From Cladorhizidae sp. MBARI D1340-BT2 (Eukaryota > Porifera > Demospongiae > Poecilosclerida > Cladorhizidae), in assembly GCA_028752905.1 (NCBI GenBank), contig JAQNBH010000002.1, positions 35,990,075 to 36,054,074 of the forward strand: a stretch of DNA of 64,000 nt, in the 5' to 3' direction. Positions 49,041-62,000 of this stretch are shown here, one piece after another. Numbering within the stretch: the stretch's first letter is position 1; every line of letters starts with the position of its first letter. The notes under the pieces are model-generated. The model was not told the origin of the DNA and ran no database searches. It saw only the letters and a list, made by a program, of their open reading frames with translations. A program made the position numbers and the translations under genes.

Positions 49041-49289
49041 TATATTTGCTATGCACATGCTCTGTTCCCATGAGTTTGCTAATTGTATGTATTCATCATC
49101 AAACACCAAGAATGCTTCCCTTGTGAATATATTTGATTAACCTCTTAAAAAATAAGAGACTGTACCCATGTTAACCCATGTTAACCACAAACAGATCGAT
49201 GACCGCCAAAAAAACAAAAAAACAAAAAACAAAAAAACATTTCAATTGGTAAAGGATCATCAACCTAGTTGTGGTCAAAATGACAGTCT

Positions 49290-49640
49290 AGTTTCCTATC
49301 AGTCTAGTTTCCTATCCTAAATAGTTTGTTTGTTTTCACTATTTTTGTTCTAGTTTACTATTCTTGTTTACTAGTTTACTATCCTAAATTTCAATAGAAA
49401 CAATTATTTTTCTTGTTTACTATCCTAATGTTTACTATAATATATCCTAATATAAATCGAGTTGTAGAAACAATCTTGTTTACTATCCTAATGTTTACTA
49501 TCCTCGAGTTGTAGAAACAATCTTGTTAAATAAATCGAGTCGTTTTCTTCAATATTAGAAACAATTTTTGTTCTCGTTTACTATCCTTCAAGTTTACAAT
49601 TTGTATCTATTTTAATCATGAAAAGTATTGTGTTTGTGTA
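49290..49640 (+). repeat. Degenerate repeat of TTTACTATCCTAA and GTAGAAACAATCTTG blocks
   Basis: Short blocks (TTGTTTACTATCCTAATG; GAGTTGTAGAAACAATC) recur irregularly. No gene. Confidence 0.6.
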
Positions 49641-49676
49641 TATATACATTCATATCTTGGAGTGGTTGTTCCTTAC

Positions 49677-49739
49677 GTGAATCTAGGCATCTCCGATGAA
49701 GGCCGACTTCTCAAGTTGGTAAAATTCACTTCAAGGCAA
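49677..49739 (-). CDS. Possible second exon of an unrecognised minus-strand gene
   Basis: Flanked by acceptor GATGCAG and donor GTAAGG, it reads (S)CLEVNFTNLRSRPSSEMPRF plus 2 nt. Its phase fits the possible first exon at 51587-51603. No homology is recognised, and no further exon was found downstream. Confidence 0.22.
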
Positions 49740-49989
49740 CTGCATCTCGGGGGGGAAAGGTTCATTACAGGATAATCAACCAGAGCCAGTGATGTAATAT
49801 TACTCACAAAATACGTTTATTATTGAAGCAATTGAATTGCTACACCACCATAGATCGAATGTTCTAATTTGTATCATAGCAATATTTAATTGCATTATAT
49901 TATAGAATGACCAAACCACTATGTATATAGAGATAGTGTTTTAATATCAACATTTAACTGGAGCCTCTTGTACTGTCCACTTGCTAAGA

Positions 49990-51560
49990 AGGCAGGCTAT
50001 CCTTGATGAAATTATATTATACGATGAAATTATATTATACAATGAAATTATATTATGTGATATTATGTGATGAAATTACATTATACGATGAAATTCATTA
50101 TACGATGAAATTATATTTACGACGAAATTATATTATACGAAGAAATTATTTTATATGATGAAATTATATTATATAATCAAATTATTTGACGATGAAAGTA
50201 TATTGTGATGAAATTAAACCATACGATGAAATTATATTTACGATCAAATTATATTATCGATCAAATTATATTATACGATGAAATCATATTATGCGATGAA
50301 ATTATATTATGTGATGAAATTATATTATATGAAGAAATTATTTTTTGTTATTATTTGTTGAAATTATATAATTATTTTAAATGATGAAATTATATTGATG
50401 AAATTATATTATAGGATGAAATTATATTATGTGATGAAATTATATTATACGATGAAATTATATTTACGATGAAATTATATTATGGATTATATTATAATTA
50501 TGATGAAATTATATTATACGATTAAATTATATTATACGATATTATGTGATGAAATTATATTTATGATGAGTATATGATGAAATTATATTATATGAAGAAA
50601 TTATTTTATTTATAATTATAATGAAATTATTTAAATTATTTTATACAATGAAATTATATTATATGATGTATTATACGATACGATGATTAAATTAAATTAT
50701 ATGATGTATACGATGTATACGATGAAACTATATTACGATGAAATTACGATGAAATTATATTTATGATGAGTATACAATGAAATTATATTAGATGAAGAAA
50801 TTATTTTATTCATAATTATAATGAAATTATTTAAATTATTTTATACAATGAAATTATATTATATGATGTATTATACGATACGATGATGAAATTAAATTAT
50901 ACAATGTATACGATGAAACTATATTACGATGAAATTATGATGAAATTATATTTACAATGAAATTATATTATACGATGAAATTATATATACGATGTATACA
51001 ATGAAATTATATTATACGATATTATGTGATGAAATTATATTTACGATGAGTATATGATGAAATTATATTATGTGAAGAAATTATTTTATTTATAATTATA
51101 ATGAAATTATTTAAATTATTTTATACAATGAAATTATATTATATGACGAAATCATATTATACGATTAAATCATATTATACGATGAAATTATATTATACGA
51201 TGAAATGATATTATACGATGAAACTATATTATGATGAAATAATATTTACGATGAAATTATATTATACGATATTATAAATGTGATGAAATTATATTTACGA
51301 TGAGTATATGGTGAAATTATATTATATGAAGAAATTATTTTATTTATAATTATAATGAAATTATTTAAATTATTTTATAAAAATGAAATTATATTATATG
51401 ATGAAATCATATTATACGATTAAATCATTATACGATGAAATTATATTATACGGTGAAATTATATAATACGATGAAACTATATTACGATGAAATTATATTT
51501 ACGATGAAATTATATTATACGATGAAATTATATAATTATATTATACGGTGAAATTACATT
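49990..51560 (+). repeat. AT-rich minisatellite, ~18-bp unit (GATGAAATTATATTATAC)
   Basis: About 1.57 kb of GATGAAATTATATTATAC variants (TTTACGATGAAATT, GAAGAAATTATTTTAT), with larger duplicated blocks. For example, the segment near 50565-50720 recurs near 50760-50900, 51045-51150 and 51295-51420. Confidence 0.94.
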
Positions 51561-51586
51561 ATGTGAATACGGAAGTCAAAAATTAC

Positions 51587-51603
51587 CTTCGAGAATCTTC
51601 CAT
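51587..51603 (-). CDS. Possible first coding exon (17 nt) of an unrecognised minus-strand gene
   Basis: ATG GAA GAT TCT CGA AG followed by donor GTAATT. It lies in a locally less AT-rich stretch (AAGCGCGCAACGGG upstream) and splices in phase to 49739. This is only a suggestion; such a short exon cannot be proved from sequence. Confidence 0.2.
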
Positions 51604-52879
51604 CGTAAGCGCGCAACGGGTAGAGGTAAAGTTAATTCTGATAAATTTAACATCATTATTACAAATAAAAATAAAATACAGTATATAGCTATTAAAAAAA
51701 TATCAAAGTAGTAAAATCCACTTCCAAAAAATATTAAGTGCAATAACTCTTGTAAGAGAAAGTTTAGACTTCACCGAGCTTTGATTTGATTGGTCTTGTA
51801 TCTAATCGTAGTGATCCACGTGAGGTTCGCGATCGGTTGCCAGTGGGCAGGGGCAGCCATGGATCAGAGACACAGGAGGGTCATGTGAACGTAACAGACG
51901 GTGGATTGAAGTTAGTATGACGTGGGCCAGATGACGTGGGCCAGATGAAGAAAAATTAATAGTGCAAAAGTCTTAATTTGGATGTTTTTTATTATTTTAT
52001 ATTATTAGTTCTCATGAGGCAACTCATACCGGGAGACCTTTTCTTATTTTCAAGAATCCATGAGATGGTTCCAAATACAGGAGTTTTAGCCAATTACCCC
52101 CCCTCCCCCCGGAATGGAAAGGGCAAGTGGGAGAAGCTGAAATGGTTAAGTGTGTAATTTGATGATTTAATGTTGCTATTGCTGAGCCTGTTAAGGCCAT
52201 CACATATATATTACAGCACAGTGTGGAACTATTTAGTAACTAACCTAATAACAATCTATATTAAAAAAATCAACAGTACTTAATTAATAAAAGTATCCAC
52301 AATATTAAGTTAAGAGTGAGATTATTATTAAGAAAGTGATTATTAAGAAAGTGATTGTGTCTGTATTGCCAATTGAGGGTTGGTTGAGGAATAGGGATCA
52401 TTTGTACTTGGTATTGGTATTTAAATGCATGCAGAGTGTTTGACTCCACGTACCTACACTGCTAGGAATATATCTGCCACTTTCTGAACAGTACTGGTTA
52501 TATATAGATAGATTAGATACAGGGTAGTCAACTGTTCATTTAGCTTATGGTTGTGTTTGCACCATGTCTACCATGTCTACCAGACAGAAAATTACGAAGA
52601 GAGAGGCTCTAATATCAAATTTATTAAAAGCCGCAATTATGTACATCGCTCACTGAAATAGAGTTGGCCCATCCCATTGCTCCACCCAGCTCTCAGACCA
52701 TCTTAGTGTTAGTTGATTTGAAGAGATAGTCCCTCAAAGGAGCGACACTTTCTAGTACAGTTGTTTTTTGCTGGGCCTAACTTCCCAGGCCGGAGAGATA
52801 TCGTGTACCTTACGACCCTACATCTTTGATTGACACAGGGGTGGGGCTCGAGAAGCCTGACCACACCCCGTTCGTAAAG
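51604..52879. other. Region upstream of the 52.9-kb gene, possible promoter
   Basis: 51780-51930 is less AT-rich (CACGTGAGGTTCGCGATCGG). If the minus-strand exon at 51603 is real, this would be a shared upstream region of two divergent genes. 52750-52879 may be 5' UTR of the plus-strand gene. No defined element is recognisable. Confidence 0.3.
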
Positions 52880-53007
52880 ATGGAGCGACTGAACGAGCTC
52901 GGTGGAGAAGACAGCGATTCAGCATCAACCAAGCTGGATAACTTCTCTGGACAAGTTACTGATACTCCTTTTCATGCAGACCAGGGGCTCGCGCTGGACA
53001 GACATAA
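52880..53007 (+). CDS. First coding exon of an unrecognised plus-strand gene
   Basis: The ATG gives MERLNELGGEDSDSASTKLD, then NFSGQVTDTPFHADQGLALD RH, and ends in phase 2 at a strong donor (AA|GTAAGT). The acidic, Ser-rich start has no signal peptide or membrane segment. It joins in phase to 55832-55951. I do not recognise the product. Confidence 0.6.
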
Positions 53008-54154
53008 GTAAGTTTCCTAGACGCTTCGTTTGTTGGTGGTGAAAGCTAATGTAGAATCTAAAATGAAGTCATTTCGTAAGATGTCCTGCTGTTAAAGCAA
53101 TTAGGCATTACGTTGTGTCCATTAGGACGTTGTGTCCATTAGGATAAAAACACAAGGGTGCTCAAATTCTACTGCAGTGAATTTGGTTGGGGGAAGTTGG
53201 ACACATGATACACTCGACGTCGTGTGTAGCACCCTTCAGAACCCTCTATCAGAACCCTCTATCAGAACCCCTCTATCCTATTCCTGTACCTTCTACTGCA
53301 ACCCTTAGTGGGGAGATAGGCTAGTGGAGGAAACCCACCTCTTGGGGAAGCTGCCATAGAGCATTTTTGGAGTATACAGTGTGTTGGTGGTCAGTGTGTG
53401 TGGTGGGGGGGGACCCAATCAGTGGAATATCATAGGAGACGGCATGTGGGTTGCCATGACAACAGTTGATACCCTCAATTCCATGGATTCCACCAACAAC
53501 GAACCCTCCCTCCATCTGGACAGTGTGATTGAAATAGCTGGTCTTGGTCTGTTAGCTATGTGTCCCATTAGTGCTAAAAGAAAACCGATGGGAAGTGGGA
53601 ACATACTGTGGTCTATCATGGATTGTACATGGAACCATTGTTAGACCACTCCACTCCAGTCTATACCACCACAACCTTTGCCCAGGATGTCTCGAGTGAG
53701 GGTTAAATTTCAACGTAATCAATTTTCCACCCACGCTTGACCATGTACTAAAATTTTAACGCCTAATGAAAAAGGTCATTGCATGCTCTAGGGCTTCCTC
53801 TGGCCACCCGTACCAATTCAATTTTTTGGCACCTAGCAATCTGGAGTTATTCTGGATGGGGACTTTGGGATGCAGGTTTTTGAGGTCCCTCCACTTTAGG
53901 GTCTAGTAACTTGCCTATAGTTATCCTATGAAACATATTTTAGTATCAAAAGAGAACACACAGAGATACCTATCTTTTGAGCTATATATCAAGTCCATAC
54001 CATGAAGTTTGCAGAATCTACGGAGCTCTAAAGTTGTAACCACAAGGTTTAAAAAAAAAGTTTTAAAAAAAATGCAGCTGTCAACCCTTTTAATATCTTC
54101 CATTACCAAATCAGTTCTGTAGGACTGACTAGGTTGTATTCTAAGGCCTTTGCC

Positions 54155-54380
54155 AGACTAGGAACATGTGGGTACTCTAGGGCTATGTTAGGCTAGGATA
54201 TTGATATTATAGGGCTAAGAGTATTCTAGGGCTATACTATGTTAGGATATTATAGGGCTAAGGGTATTCTAGGGCTATGTTCCAGGATATTATAGGGCTA
54301 AGAGTATTCTAGGGCTATGTTAGGCTGGGATATTATAGGGCTAAGGGTATTCTAGGGCTATGTTAGGCTAGGATATTAAT
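54155..54380 (+). repeat. Minisatellite, ~43-bp unit
   Basis: About five copies of ATGTTAGGCTAGGATATTAT, AGGGCTAAGAGTATTCTAGG, GCT with small deletions. Confidence 0.9.
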
Positions 54381-54559
54381 ATGGGAAATGGTGTTATGGG
54401 TTATGCTAAGATAAGACCGAGTGCTACCTGTATTGGGTTGACCTACATTTCAATGACAAAGGATGTGTGTGTGTGTATTTGGAACAAGGAATCATGGAGG
54501 GTTTCTACTTTCTTACAGTACATATCTCTACTATGGCATCTCTTCCCCTCCATCTCCAT

Positions 54560-55680
54560 ATCCTCTCTCCTCTCTATTATTTTCTTCTTCCCCTCTCTCT
54601 CCTCCCTCTCTCCTTCCTCTCCCTCATCTCCCTCCTTCCTCTCCCTCACCTCTCTCCTTCCTCTCCCTCATCTCCCTCCTTCCTCTCCCTCACCTCTCCT
54701 CTCTCCTTCCTCTCCCTCACCTCTCTCCTTCCTCTCCCTCATCTCCCTCCTTCCTCTCCCTCACCTCTCTCCTTCCTCTCCCTCATCTCCCTCCTTCCTC
54801 TCCCTCACCTCTCTCCTTCCTCTCCCTCATCTCCCTCCTTCCTCTCCCTCACCTCTCTCCTTCCTCTCCCTCATCTCCCTCCTTCCTCTCCCTCACCTCT
54901 CCTCTCTCCTTCCTCTCCCTCACCTCCTCCTTCCTCTCCCTCATCTCCCTCCTTCCTCTCCCTCACCTCTCTCCTTCCTCTCCCTCATCTCCCTCCTTCC
55001 TCTCCCTCACCTCTCCTCTCTCCTTCCTCTCCCTCACCTCTCTCCTTCCTCTCCCTCATCTCCCTCCTTCCTCTCCCTCACCTCTCTCCTTCCTCTCCCT
55101 CATCTCCCTCCTTCCTCTCCCTCACCTCTCTCCTTCCTCTCCCTCATCTCCCTCCTTCCTCTCCCTCACCTCTCTCCTTCCTCTCCCTCATCTCCCTCCT
55201 TCCTCTCCCTCACCTCTCCTCTCTCCTTCCTCTCCCTCACCTCCTCCTTCCTCTCCCTCATCTCCCTCCTTCCTCTCCCTCACCTCTCTCCTTCCTCTCC
55301 CTCATCTCCCTCCTTCCTCTCCCTCACCTCTCCTCTCTCCTTCCTCTCCCTCACCTCTCTCCTTCCTCTCCCTCATCTCCCTCCTTCCTCTCCCTCACCT
55401 CTCTCCTTCCTCTCCCTCATCTCCCTCCTTCCTCTCCCTCACCTCTCTCCTTCCTCTCCCTCATCTCCCTCCTTCCTCTCCCTCACCTCTCTCCTTCCTC
55501 TCCCTCACCTCTCTCCTTCCTCCCTCTCCTCCTCCTCCCTCTCCCTCTCCTCTCTCCTTCCTCTCCCTCACCTCTCTCCCTCTCCTATTTCTTCCTCTCC
55601 CTCTCTCTCTTCATCTCTCCTTCCCTTCCCTCTACTCTCACCTTCTCCCCCCCCCCCCCCCCCTCCCCCCCCCCCCACCT
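54560..55680 (+). repeat. Polypyrimidine minisatellite, 22-bp unit in 44-bp dimers
   Basis: The unit CTCATCTCCCTCCTTCCTCT CC alternates with CTCACCTCTCTCCTTCCTCT CC, with occasional 5-bp insertions (CTCTC). It ends in C-runs (about 55646-55676). All three forward frames stay open because the sequence lacks stop-forming bases; this is not coding. It lies in the intron between 53007 and 55832. Confidence 0.96.
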
Positions 55681-55831
55681 ACATGTACTGTACTATACGT
55701 ACACTACTCAAATTATGATGTACGTACTGTACATGTATGTACATATCCATATATGCACAGCTGAAGATGGGGTGTGGCACCTTGCCCACACCTAACTCTG
55801 ATCATGTATGTGTGAACTCGTGTTCCCCCAG

Positions 55832-55951
55832 CTGGTACTTGGGAGACGAGGTGACCTCCGACGCAGCTGGAACAGTGCTGGAGGCCAGCAACATCACCAA
55901 CTGCTTTGGAGTGTACAGAAAACCTGACAAAGCATATGTGCTCTCCACTAA
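55832..55951 (+). CDS. Second exon of the same unrecognised gene
   Basis: After acceptor TTCCCCCAG it reads (N)WYLGDEVTSDAAGTVLEAS, NITNCFGVYRKPDKAYVLST, and ends AA|GTAAGT in phase 2. The codon choice is GC-richer than the surroundings, and both splice sites are strong. The gene therefore continues to the right. The following intron holds the pogo-like MITE and the 33-bp array, and would exceed 8 kb. Family unknown. Confidence 0.65.
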
Positions 55952-55974
55952 GTAAGTACAGACCTGTATGGCTT

Positions 55975-56245
55975 CTTTCAAGGAGAAGAAGGAGAGAGAA
56001 AAGGGGGAGAGGGAGGGAGGCAGGGAGGGGGAGAAAAGGAGGGAGGGGCTTGGATTTGATTCCCCCCTCCCCCCTATAATTTCACAGATTCTGATCCCCC
56101 CCTGCCCCCTATAATTTCACATATTCTGATCCACCCCCTGCCCCCTATAATTTCACAGATTCTGATCCCCCCCTGCCCCCTATAATTTCACAGATTCTGA
56201 TCCTCCCCTGCCCCCTATAATTTCACATATTCTGATCCCCCCCCC
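55975..56245 (+). repeat. G-rich purine tract followed by a 35-bp C-rich minisatellite
   Basis: GGAGGGAGGG-type purines (55980-56045), then about six copies of CTGATCCCCCCCTGCCCCCT, ATAATTTCACAGATT. Confidence 0.9.
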
Positions 56246-56657
56246 CCACCTTCCCCTTTGCTTTGTATCTGTAGCTACATTTAAATCCTTTAGGAAGACC
56301 TGGGGGCCCAACAAATGCACTATGTTTATAACTGATGCCCTGCACACCTCATTGCAGGAGGGGAACCTAGTGCCAAAATATATAGTCTCTTTGAGGTTAA
56401 ATTGAAAATTAAAACCTCGAGGGGTTGCGGGGTAGGCCAGGTGAGTGAGGGGGTTCAGGGGCAAGCTAATGGTTGAGATACACATGTACATGTATTCGTG
56501 ATTTTGGGGACCATTTTTCAAGCGGCAAACTGAACAATGAATAGTTCTATCAGCTTCAGACTTTTGTACATGTACATACATGTATGTGTGTGTGTGTGTA
56601 TGTGTCTAATGTGTGTGTGTATCTGTGTGTGTATACATATGAGCATGTATACATGTA

Positions 56658-57234
56658 CCGTATTCACTCGAATATAAGTCGCACACTGAATAGAAGTCTC
56701 TCTGAAAGCCACACTCCAAATGTAGCACATCAAGTTAATTACACCACCGCTCTTGCATACACGCAGTCGTTTATCATTAGCTAAGATAGCTTGTCTGCCG
56801 AGATCAAGAAATCATTCCGTGCTTGTAGCATCACTGTAAAGGTGGACGGGTCTGAAGATGGAGAAATTCACTGCCTCAAAGACGATAAAGTAGCAGCTTT
56901 AGCTATCCCAGCCATTACATAAGCTACTGGCCAGCTGTTGGAAGGAAGTGACAGCTGTTGAGAAGATCCATTTGCTTCCCTGGACGAAGAGGATGAAGAA
57001 CAGATCGAACATAATGAACTCATTGTAGATAATGATAGCGATTAGGAACTCTTGTCAACCAACTACTACCTAGCTCAATGTTTGAAATGAAACAATCACA
57101 ACCACAATGACGCACACAAAAATTGCGTCAGCACAATAGCACAAGATTGGCTTGCTGCGCAAGCGCATTGTGAAGTTCGCAACTTGATTTGGCTGAAATC
57201 AATACAAGTCGCGCTTATATTCGAGTGAATACGG
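56658..57234. mobile_element. pogo/Tigger-like non-autonomous DNA transposon
   Basis: The ends are perfect inverted repeats (CCGTATTCACTCGAATATA then AG). TA dinucleotides flank both sides (56656-56657 and 57235-57236), as expected for a TA target duplication. The 577-bp interior keeps the tail of a transposase frame. Confidence 0.93.
56797..57045 (+). pseudogene. C-terminal remnant of a pogo/Tigger-type transposase
   Basis: It reads AEIKKSFRACSITVKVDGSE, DGEIHCLKDDKVAALAIPAI T, stop, then ATGQLLEGSDSC, stop, EDPFASLDEEDEEQIEHNEL. The SFR-C-I-x-x-x-x-DGSED pattern and acidic tail are typical of the C-terminal end of pogo/Tigger transposases. Two in-frame stops and the absence of the DDE core make it non-functional. 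Confidence 0.8.
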
Positions 57235-57779
57235 TATGTGTGTATGTATGTATATGTGTGTGTATGTACTCTATTGTCTCCCACACAAACTTGCGTACAC
57301 TATTTCCATTCATTGAAACTTTAGTACCTGAAGACTCCGAATGTTCCAATGCACGCTCACAGCTACCCTCTTTCTCGATTGCGGAATGAGGCATTTGATA
57401 AAGATCGTTGCCAATGATGTAATCCTACACCTCCTGTGCTGTATTACAAGCAAAATTAATGACCCACGCTCAGTTTCAGTGCTCAGGTTTTTTTGAGTTG
57501 TCGCTCATTGGGAAACTGTTACCAAGTTTAAAGGAGGCTATAGCTGATCCTGTCCTCGAAGGAGGTTATACAGTACCTGCCCCTATGTGGGCGAGGGGCA
57601 GTCGACTGGACGGTCGTGTAGGTCTCCACCACTCAATAAAACTTTTATTTAATGCCCATTGTCATCAGTGTGTTTTATATTGCTGTGAGTTCTGCCCTGC
57701 AGCAATCAGATATGTCTTAGATCACATGCACATCATGTGACTTTCCTTGTATATGTATTAGTTCGGCTGTTGAATGCTG

Positions 57780-57905
57780 ACTTTATTCAGGGGACTTTAT
57801 GTAGGGGACCTTATTTAGGGGGCTTTATGTAGGACTTTACCTCATTATTTAGGGGGACTTTATTGAGGAGACCTTATTTAGGGGATTTTATTTAATATTT
57901 AAGGT
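57780..57905 (+). repeat. Short minisatellite (GGGGACTTTATTTA-like, ~18 bp)
   Basis: About six diverged copies of AGGGGACTTTATGT/TTAGGGGACCTTATTT. Confidence 0.8.
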
Positions 57906-58565
57906 TTTATATTTAGCTACCACTTTTAATTCAATGGCTAAATACAATAAGAGCTGTACATAGTATGTACATAGTTCTGTTCAAGCATCAGCTCCATTGA
58001 GGCAAGCAAACAAAAGCTACACATCACTACTGTGCGTCACTCTACGTCTACAACCAAGCCTACAGCAAAAACATCCATCCAGGAACACCTCCATTTTCTA
58101 GAGCAAAGAGATGTGATCCCGGTAAGCATGGGTGCCTGTGAAGCATAGGAACGCATCCTTGCTTAAGAGCAAAGGGATGCAGAGTGATCCCTGGTAAGAA
58201 CGGGTGCTTGTGAAGCTTCGAAGTAGAACTTCCAGAAAGAGTAGCAAATTCCAGGAAGAGACCGTTCACGAAGAGCCCTGGAGTTGTGATCGTCGGACAT
58301 TAAAAAAAAAACTCTCTGAATTTTCTCGCACTCCCCCTCACGGAGAATAGACAGGCAATACAAACTCTTTGGTTTAATTTAATTTTGACGTCCGAGTTTG
58401 CGGCATGCGGAGCTTATGATGTTTAATGAGCAAAGGGTGGTTCACAATATGCCTCTCACTGTAGAGATGCGATACGTCCATTTTCTGATATTGTTGAGCA
58501 CTATTTAGGCAGCTGAAGGCTGCCAGTGTGAGCTTCAGCTGATATAGGGGGGTTGGTTTTAACAC
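57906..58565. other. Intronic stretch without recognised genes
   Basis: A diverged two-copy repeat (AGAGCAAAG(A/G)GATG, GGTAAG.A.GGGTGC(C/T)TGTGAAGC) lies at about 58095-58220. Nothing else is supported. Confidence 0.4.
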
Positions 58566-58571
58566 ACTCCC

Positions 58572-58792
<221 letters not shown>

Positions 58793-59007
58793 TAAGTATT
58801 GACTTTTGAGTCCATCCTCATGCACAGCCTACTGTTTACATGAGACTGTACATGTATGTACATGACTGCATGTATAGCCTCAGGCAAAATTCAGGGGGGC
58901 TTTGAGATAAAATGAACATTGGGAACAAGTGGGGGTAAACAACAGTTCAGCATTATTGTTATGAGACTTGCCCCTACAATCAGTTGGCTTTATTTTCTAT
59001 CCCTACC

Positions 59008-62000
59008 ACCAGTATACGCTGTGATACAGGTTTCTATAACCAGTATACACTGTGATACTAGTGCTCCTATAACCAGTATACACTGTGATACTAGTGCCTC
59101 TATAACCAGTATACACTGTGATACTAGTGCCTCTATAACCAGTATACACTGTGATACTAGTGCTTCTATAACCAGTATACACTGTGATACTAGTGCCTCT
59201 ATAACCAGTATACACTGTGATACTGGTGCCTCTATAACCAGTATACACTGTGATACTAGTGCTCCTATAACCAGTATACACTGTGATACTAGTGCCTCTA
59301 TAACCAGTATACACTGTGATACCAGTGCCTCTATAACCAGTATACACTGTGATACTAGTGCCTCTATAACCAGTATACACTGTGATACTAGTGCCTCTAT
59401 AACCAGTATACACTGTGATACTAGTACCTCTATAACCAGTATACACTGTGATACTAGTGCTCCTATAACCAGTATACACTGTGATACTAGTGCCTCTATA
59501 ACCAGTATACACTGTGATACTAGTGCTCCTATAACCAGTATACACTGTGATACTAGTGCTTCTATAACCAGTATACACTGTGATACTAGTGCTCCTATAA
59601 CCAGTATACACTGTGATACTAGTGCCTCTATAACCAGTATACACTGTGATACTAGTGCTCCTATAACCAGTATACACTGTGATACTAGTGCTTCTATAAC
59701 CAGTATACACTGTGATACTAGTGCTCCTATAACCAGTATACACTGTGATACTAGTGCCTCTATAACCAGTATACACTGTGATACTAGTGCTTCTATAACC
59801 AGTATACACTGTGATACTAGTGCCTCTATAACCAGTATACACTGTGATACTAGTGCCTCTATAACCAGTATACACTGTGATACTAGTGCTTCTATAACCA
59901 GTATACACTGTGATACTGGTGCCTCTATAACCAGTATACACTGTGATACTAGTGCTCCTATAACCAGTATACACTGTGATACTAGTGCTTCTATAACCAG
60001 TATACACTGTGATACTAGTGCCTCTATAACCAGTATACACTGTGATACTAGTGCTTCTATAACCAGTATACACTGTGATACTAGTGCTCCTATAACCAGT
60101 ATACACTGTGATACTAGTGCTTCTATAACCAGTATACACTGTGATACTAGTGCTCCTATAACCAGTATACACTGTGATANNNNNNNNNNNNNNNNNNNNN
60201 NNNNNNNNNNNNNNNNNNNNNNNNNNNNNNNNNNNNNNNNNNNNNNNNNNNNNNNNNNNNNNNNNNNNNNNNNNNNNNNTGCCTCTATAACCAGTATACA
60301 CTGTGATACTAGTGAGTGCTTCTATAACCAGTATACACTGTGATACTAGTGCTTCTATAACCAGTATACACTGTGATACTAGTTGCTTCTATAACCAGTA
60401 TACACTGTGATACTAGTGCCTCTATAACCAGTATACACTGTGATACTAGTGCCTCTATAACCAGTATACACTGTGATACTAGTGCTCTATAACCAGTATA
60501 CACTGTGATACTAGTGCTTCTATAACCAGTATACACTGTGATACTAGTGCTCTATAACCAGTATACACTGTGATACTAGTGCTCTATAACAGTATACACT
60601 GTGATACTAGTGCTTCTATAACCAGTATACACTGTGATACTAGTGCTCTATAACCAGTATACACTGTGATACTAGTGCTCCTATAACCAGTATACACTGT
60701 GATACTAGTGCTTCTATAACCAGTATACACTGTGATACTAGTGCTCCTATAACCAGTATACACTGTGATACTAGTGCCTCTATAACCAGTATACACTGTG
60801 ATACTAGTGCTTCTATAACCAGTATACACTGTGATACTAGTGCCTCTATAACCAGTATACACTGTGATACTAGTGCTCCTATAACCAGTATACACTGTGA
60901 TACTAGTGCCTCTATAACCAGTATACACTGTGATACTAGTGCCTCTATAACCAGTATACACTGTGATATTAGTGCTCTATAACCAGTATACACTGTGATA
61001 CTAGTGCTCCTATAACCAGTATACACTGTGATACTAGTGCTCTATAACCAGTATACACTGTGATACTAGTGCCTCTATAACCAGTATACACTGTGATACT
61101 AGTGCTTCTATAACCAGTATACACTGTGATACTAGTGCCTCTATAACCAGTATACACTGTGATACTAGTGCCTCTATAACCAGTATACACTGTGATACTA
61201 GTGCCTCTATAACCAGTATACACTGTGATACTAGTGCTCTATAACCAGTATACACTGTGATACTAGTGCCTCTATAACCAGTATACACTGTGATACTAGT
61301 GCCTCTATAACCAGTATACACTGTGATACTAGTGCTCCTATAACCAGTATACACTGTGATACTAGTGCTTCTATAACCAGTATACACTGTGATACTAGTG
61401 CTTCTATAACCAGTATACACTGTGATACTAGTGCTCCTATAACCAGTATACACTGTGATACTAGTGCCTCTATAACCAGTATACACTGTGATACTAGTGC
61501 TCCTATAACCAGTATACACTGTGATACTAGTGCCTCTATAACCAGTATACACTGTGATACTAGTGCTTCTATAACCAGTATACACTGTGATACTAGTGCT
61601 CCTATAACCAGTATACACTGTGATACTAGTGCCTCTATAACCAGTATACACTGTGATACTAGTGCTTCTATAACCAGTATACACTGTGATACTAGTGCTT
61701 CTATAACCAGTATACACTGTGATACTAGTGCCTCTATAACCAGTATACACTGTGATACTAGTGCCTCTATAACCAGTATACACTGTGATACTGGTGCTCC
61801 TATAACCAGTATACACTGTGATACTAGTGCTCCTATAACCAGTATACACTGTGATACTAGTGCTTCTATAACCAGTATACACTGTGATACTAGTGCTTCT
61901 ATAACCAGTATACACTGTGATACTAGTGCTCCTATAACCAGTATACACTGTGATACTAGTGCCTCTATAACCAGTATACACTGTGATACTAGTGCTTCTA

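Noticed and set aside
54381..55795. Three overlapping ~440-codon Ser/Pro/Leu-rich frames
   Set aside because: All three forward frames are open because a pyrimidine-only repeat cannot form stop codons. No real protein is implied.
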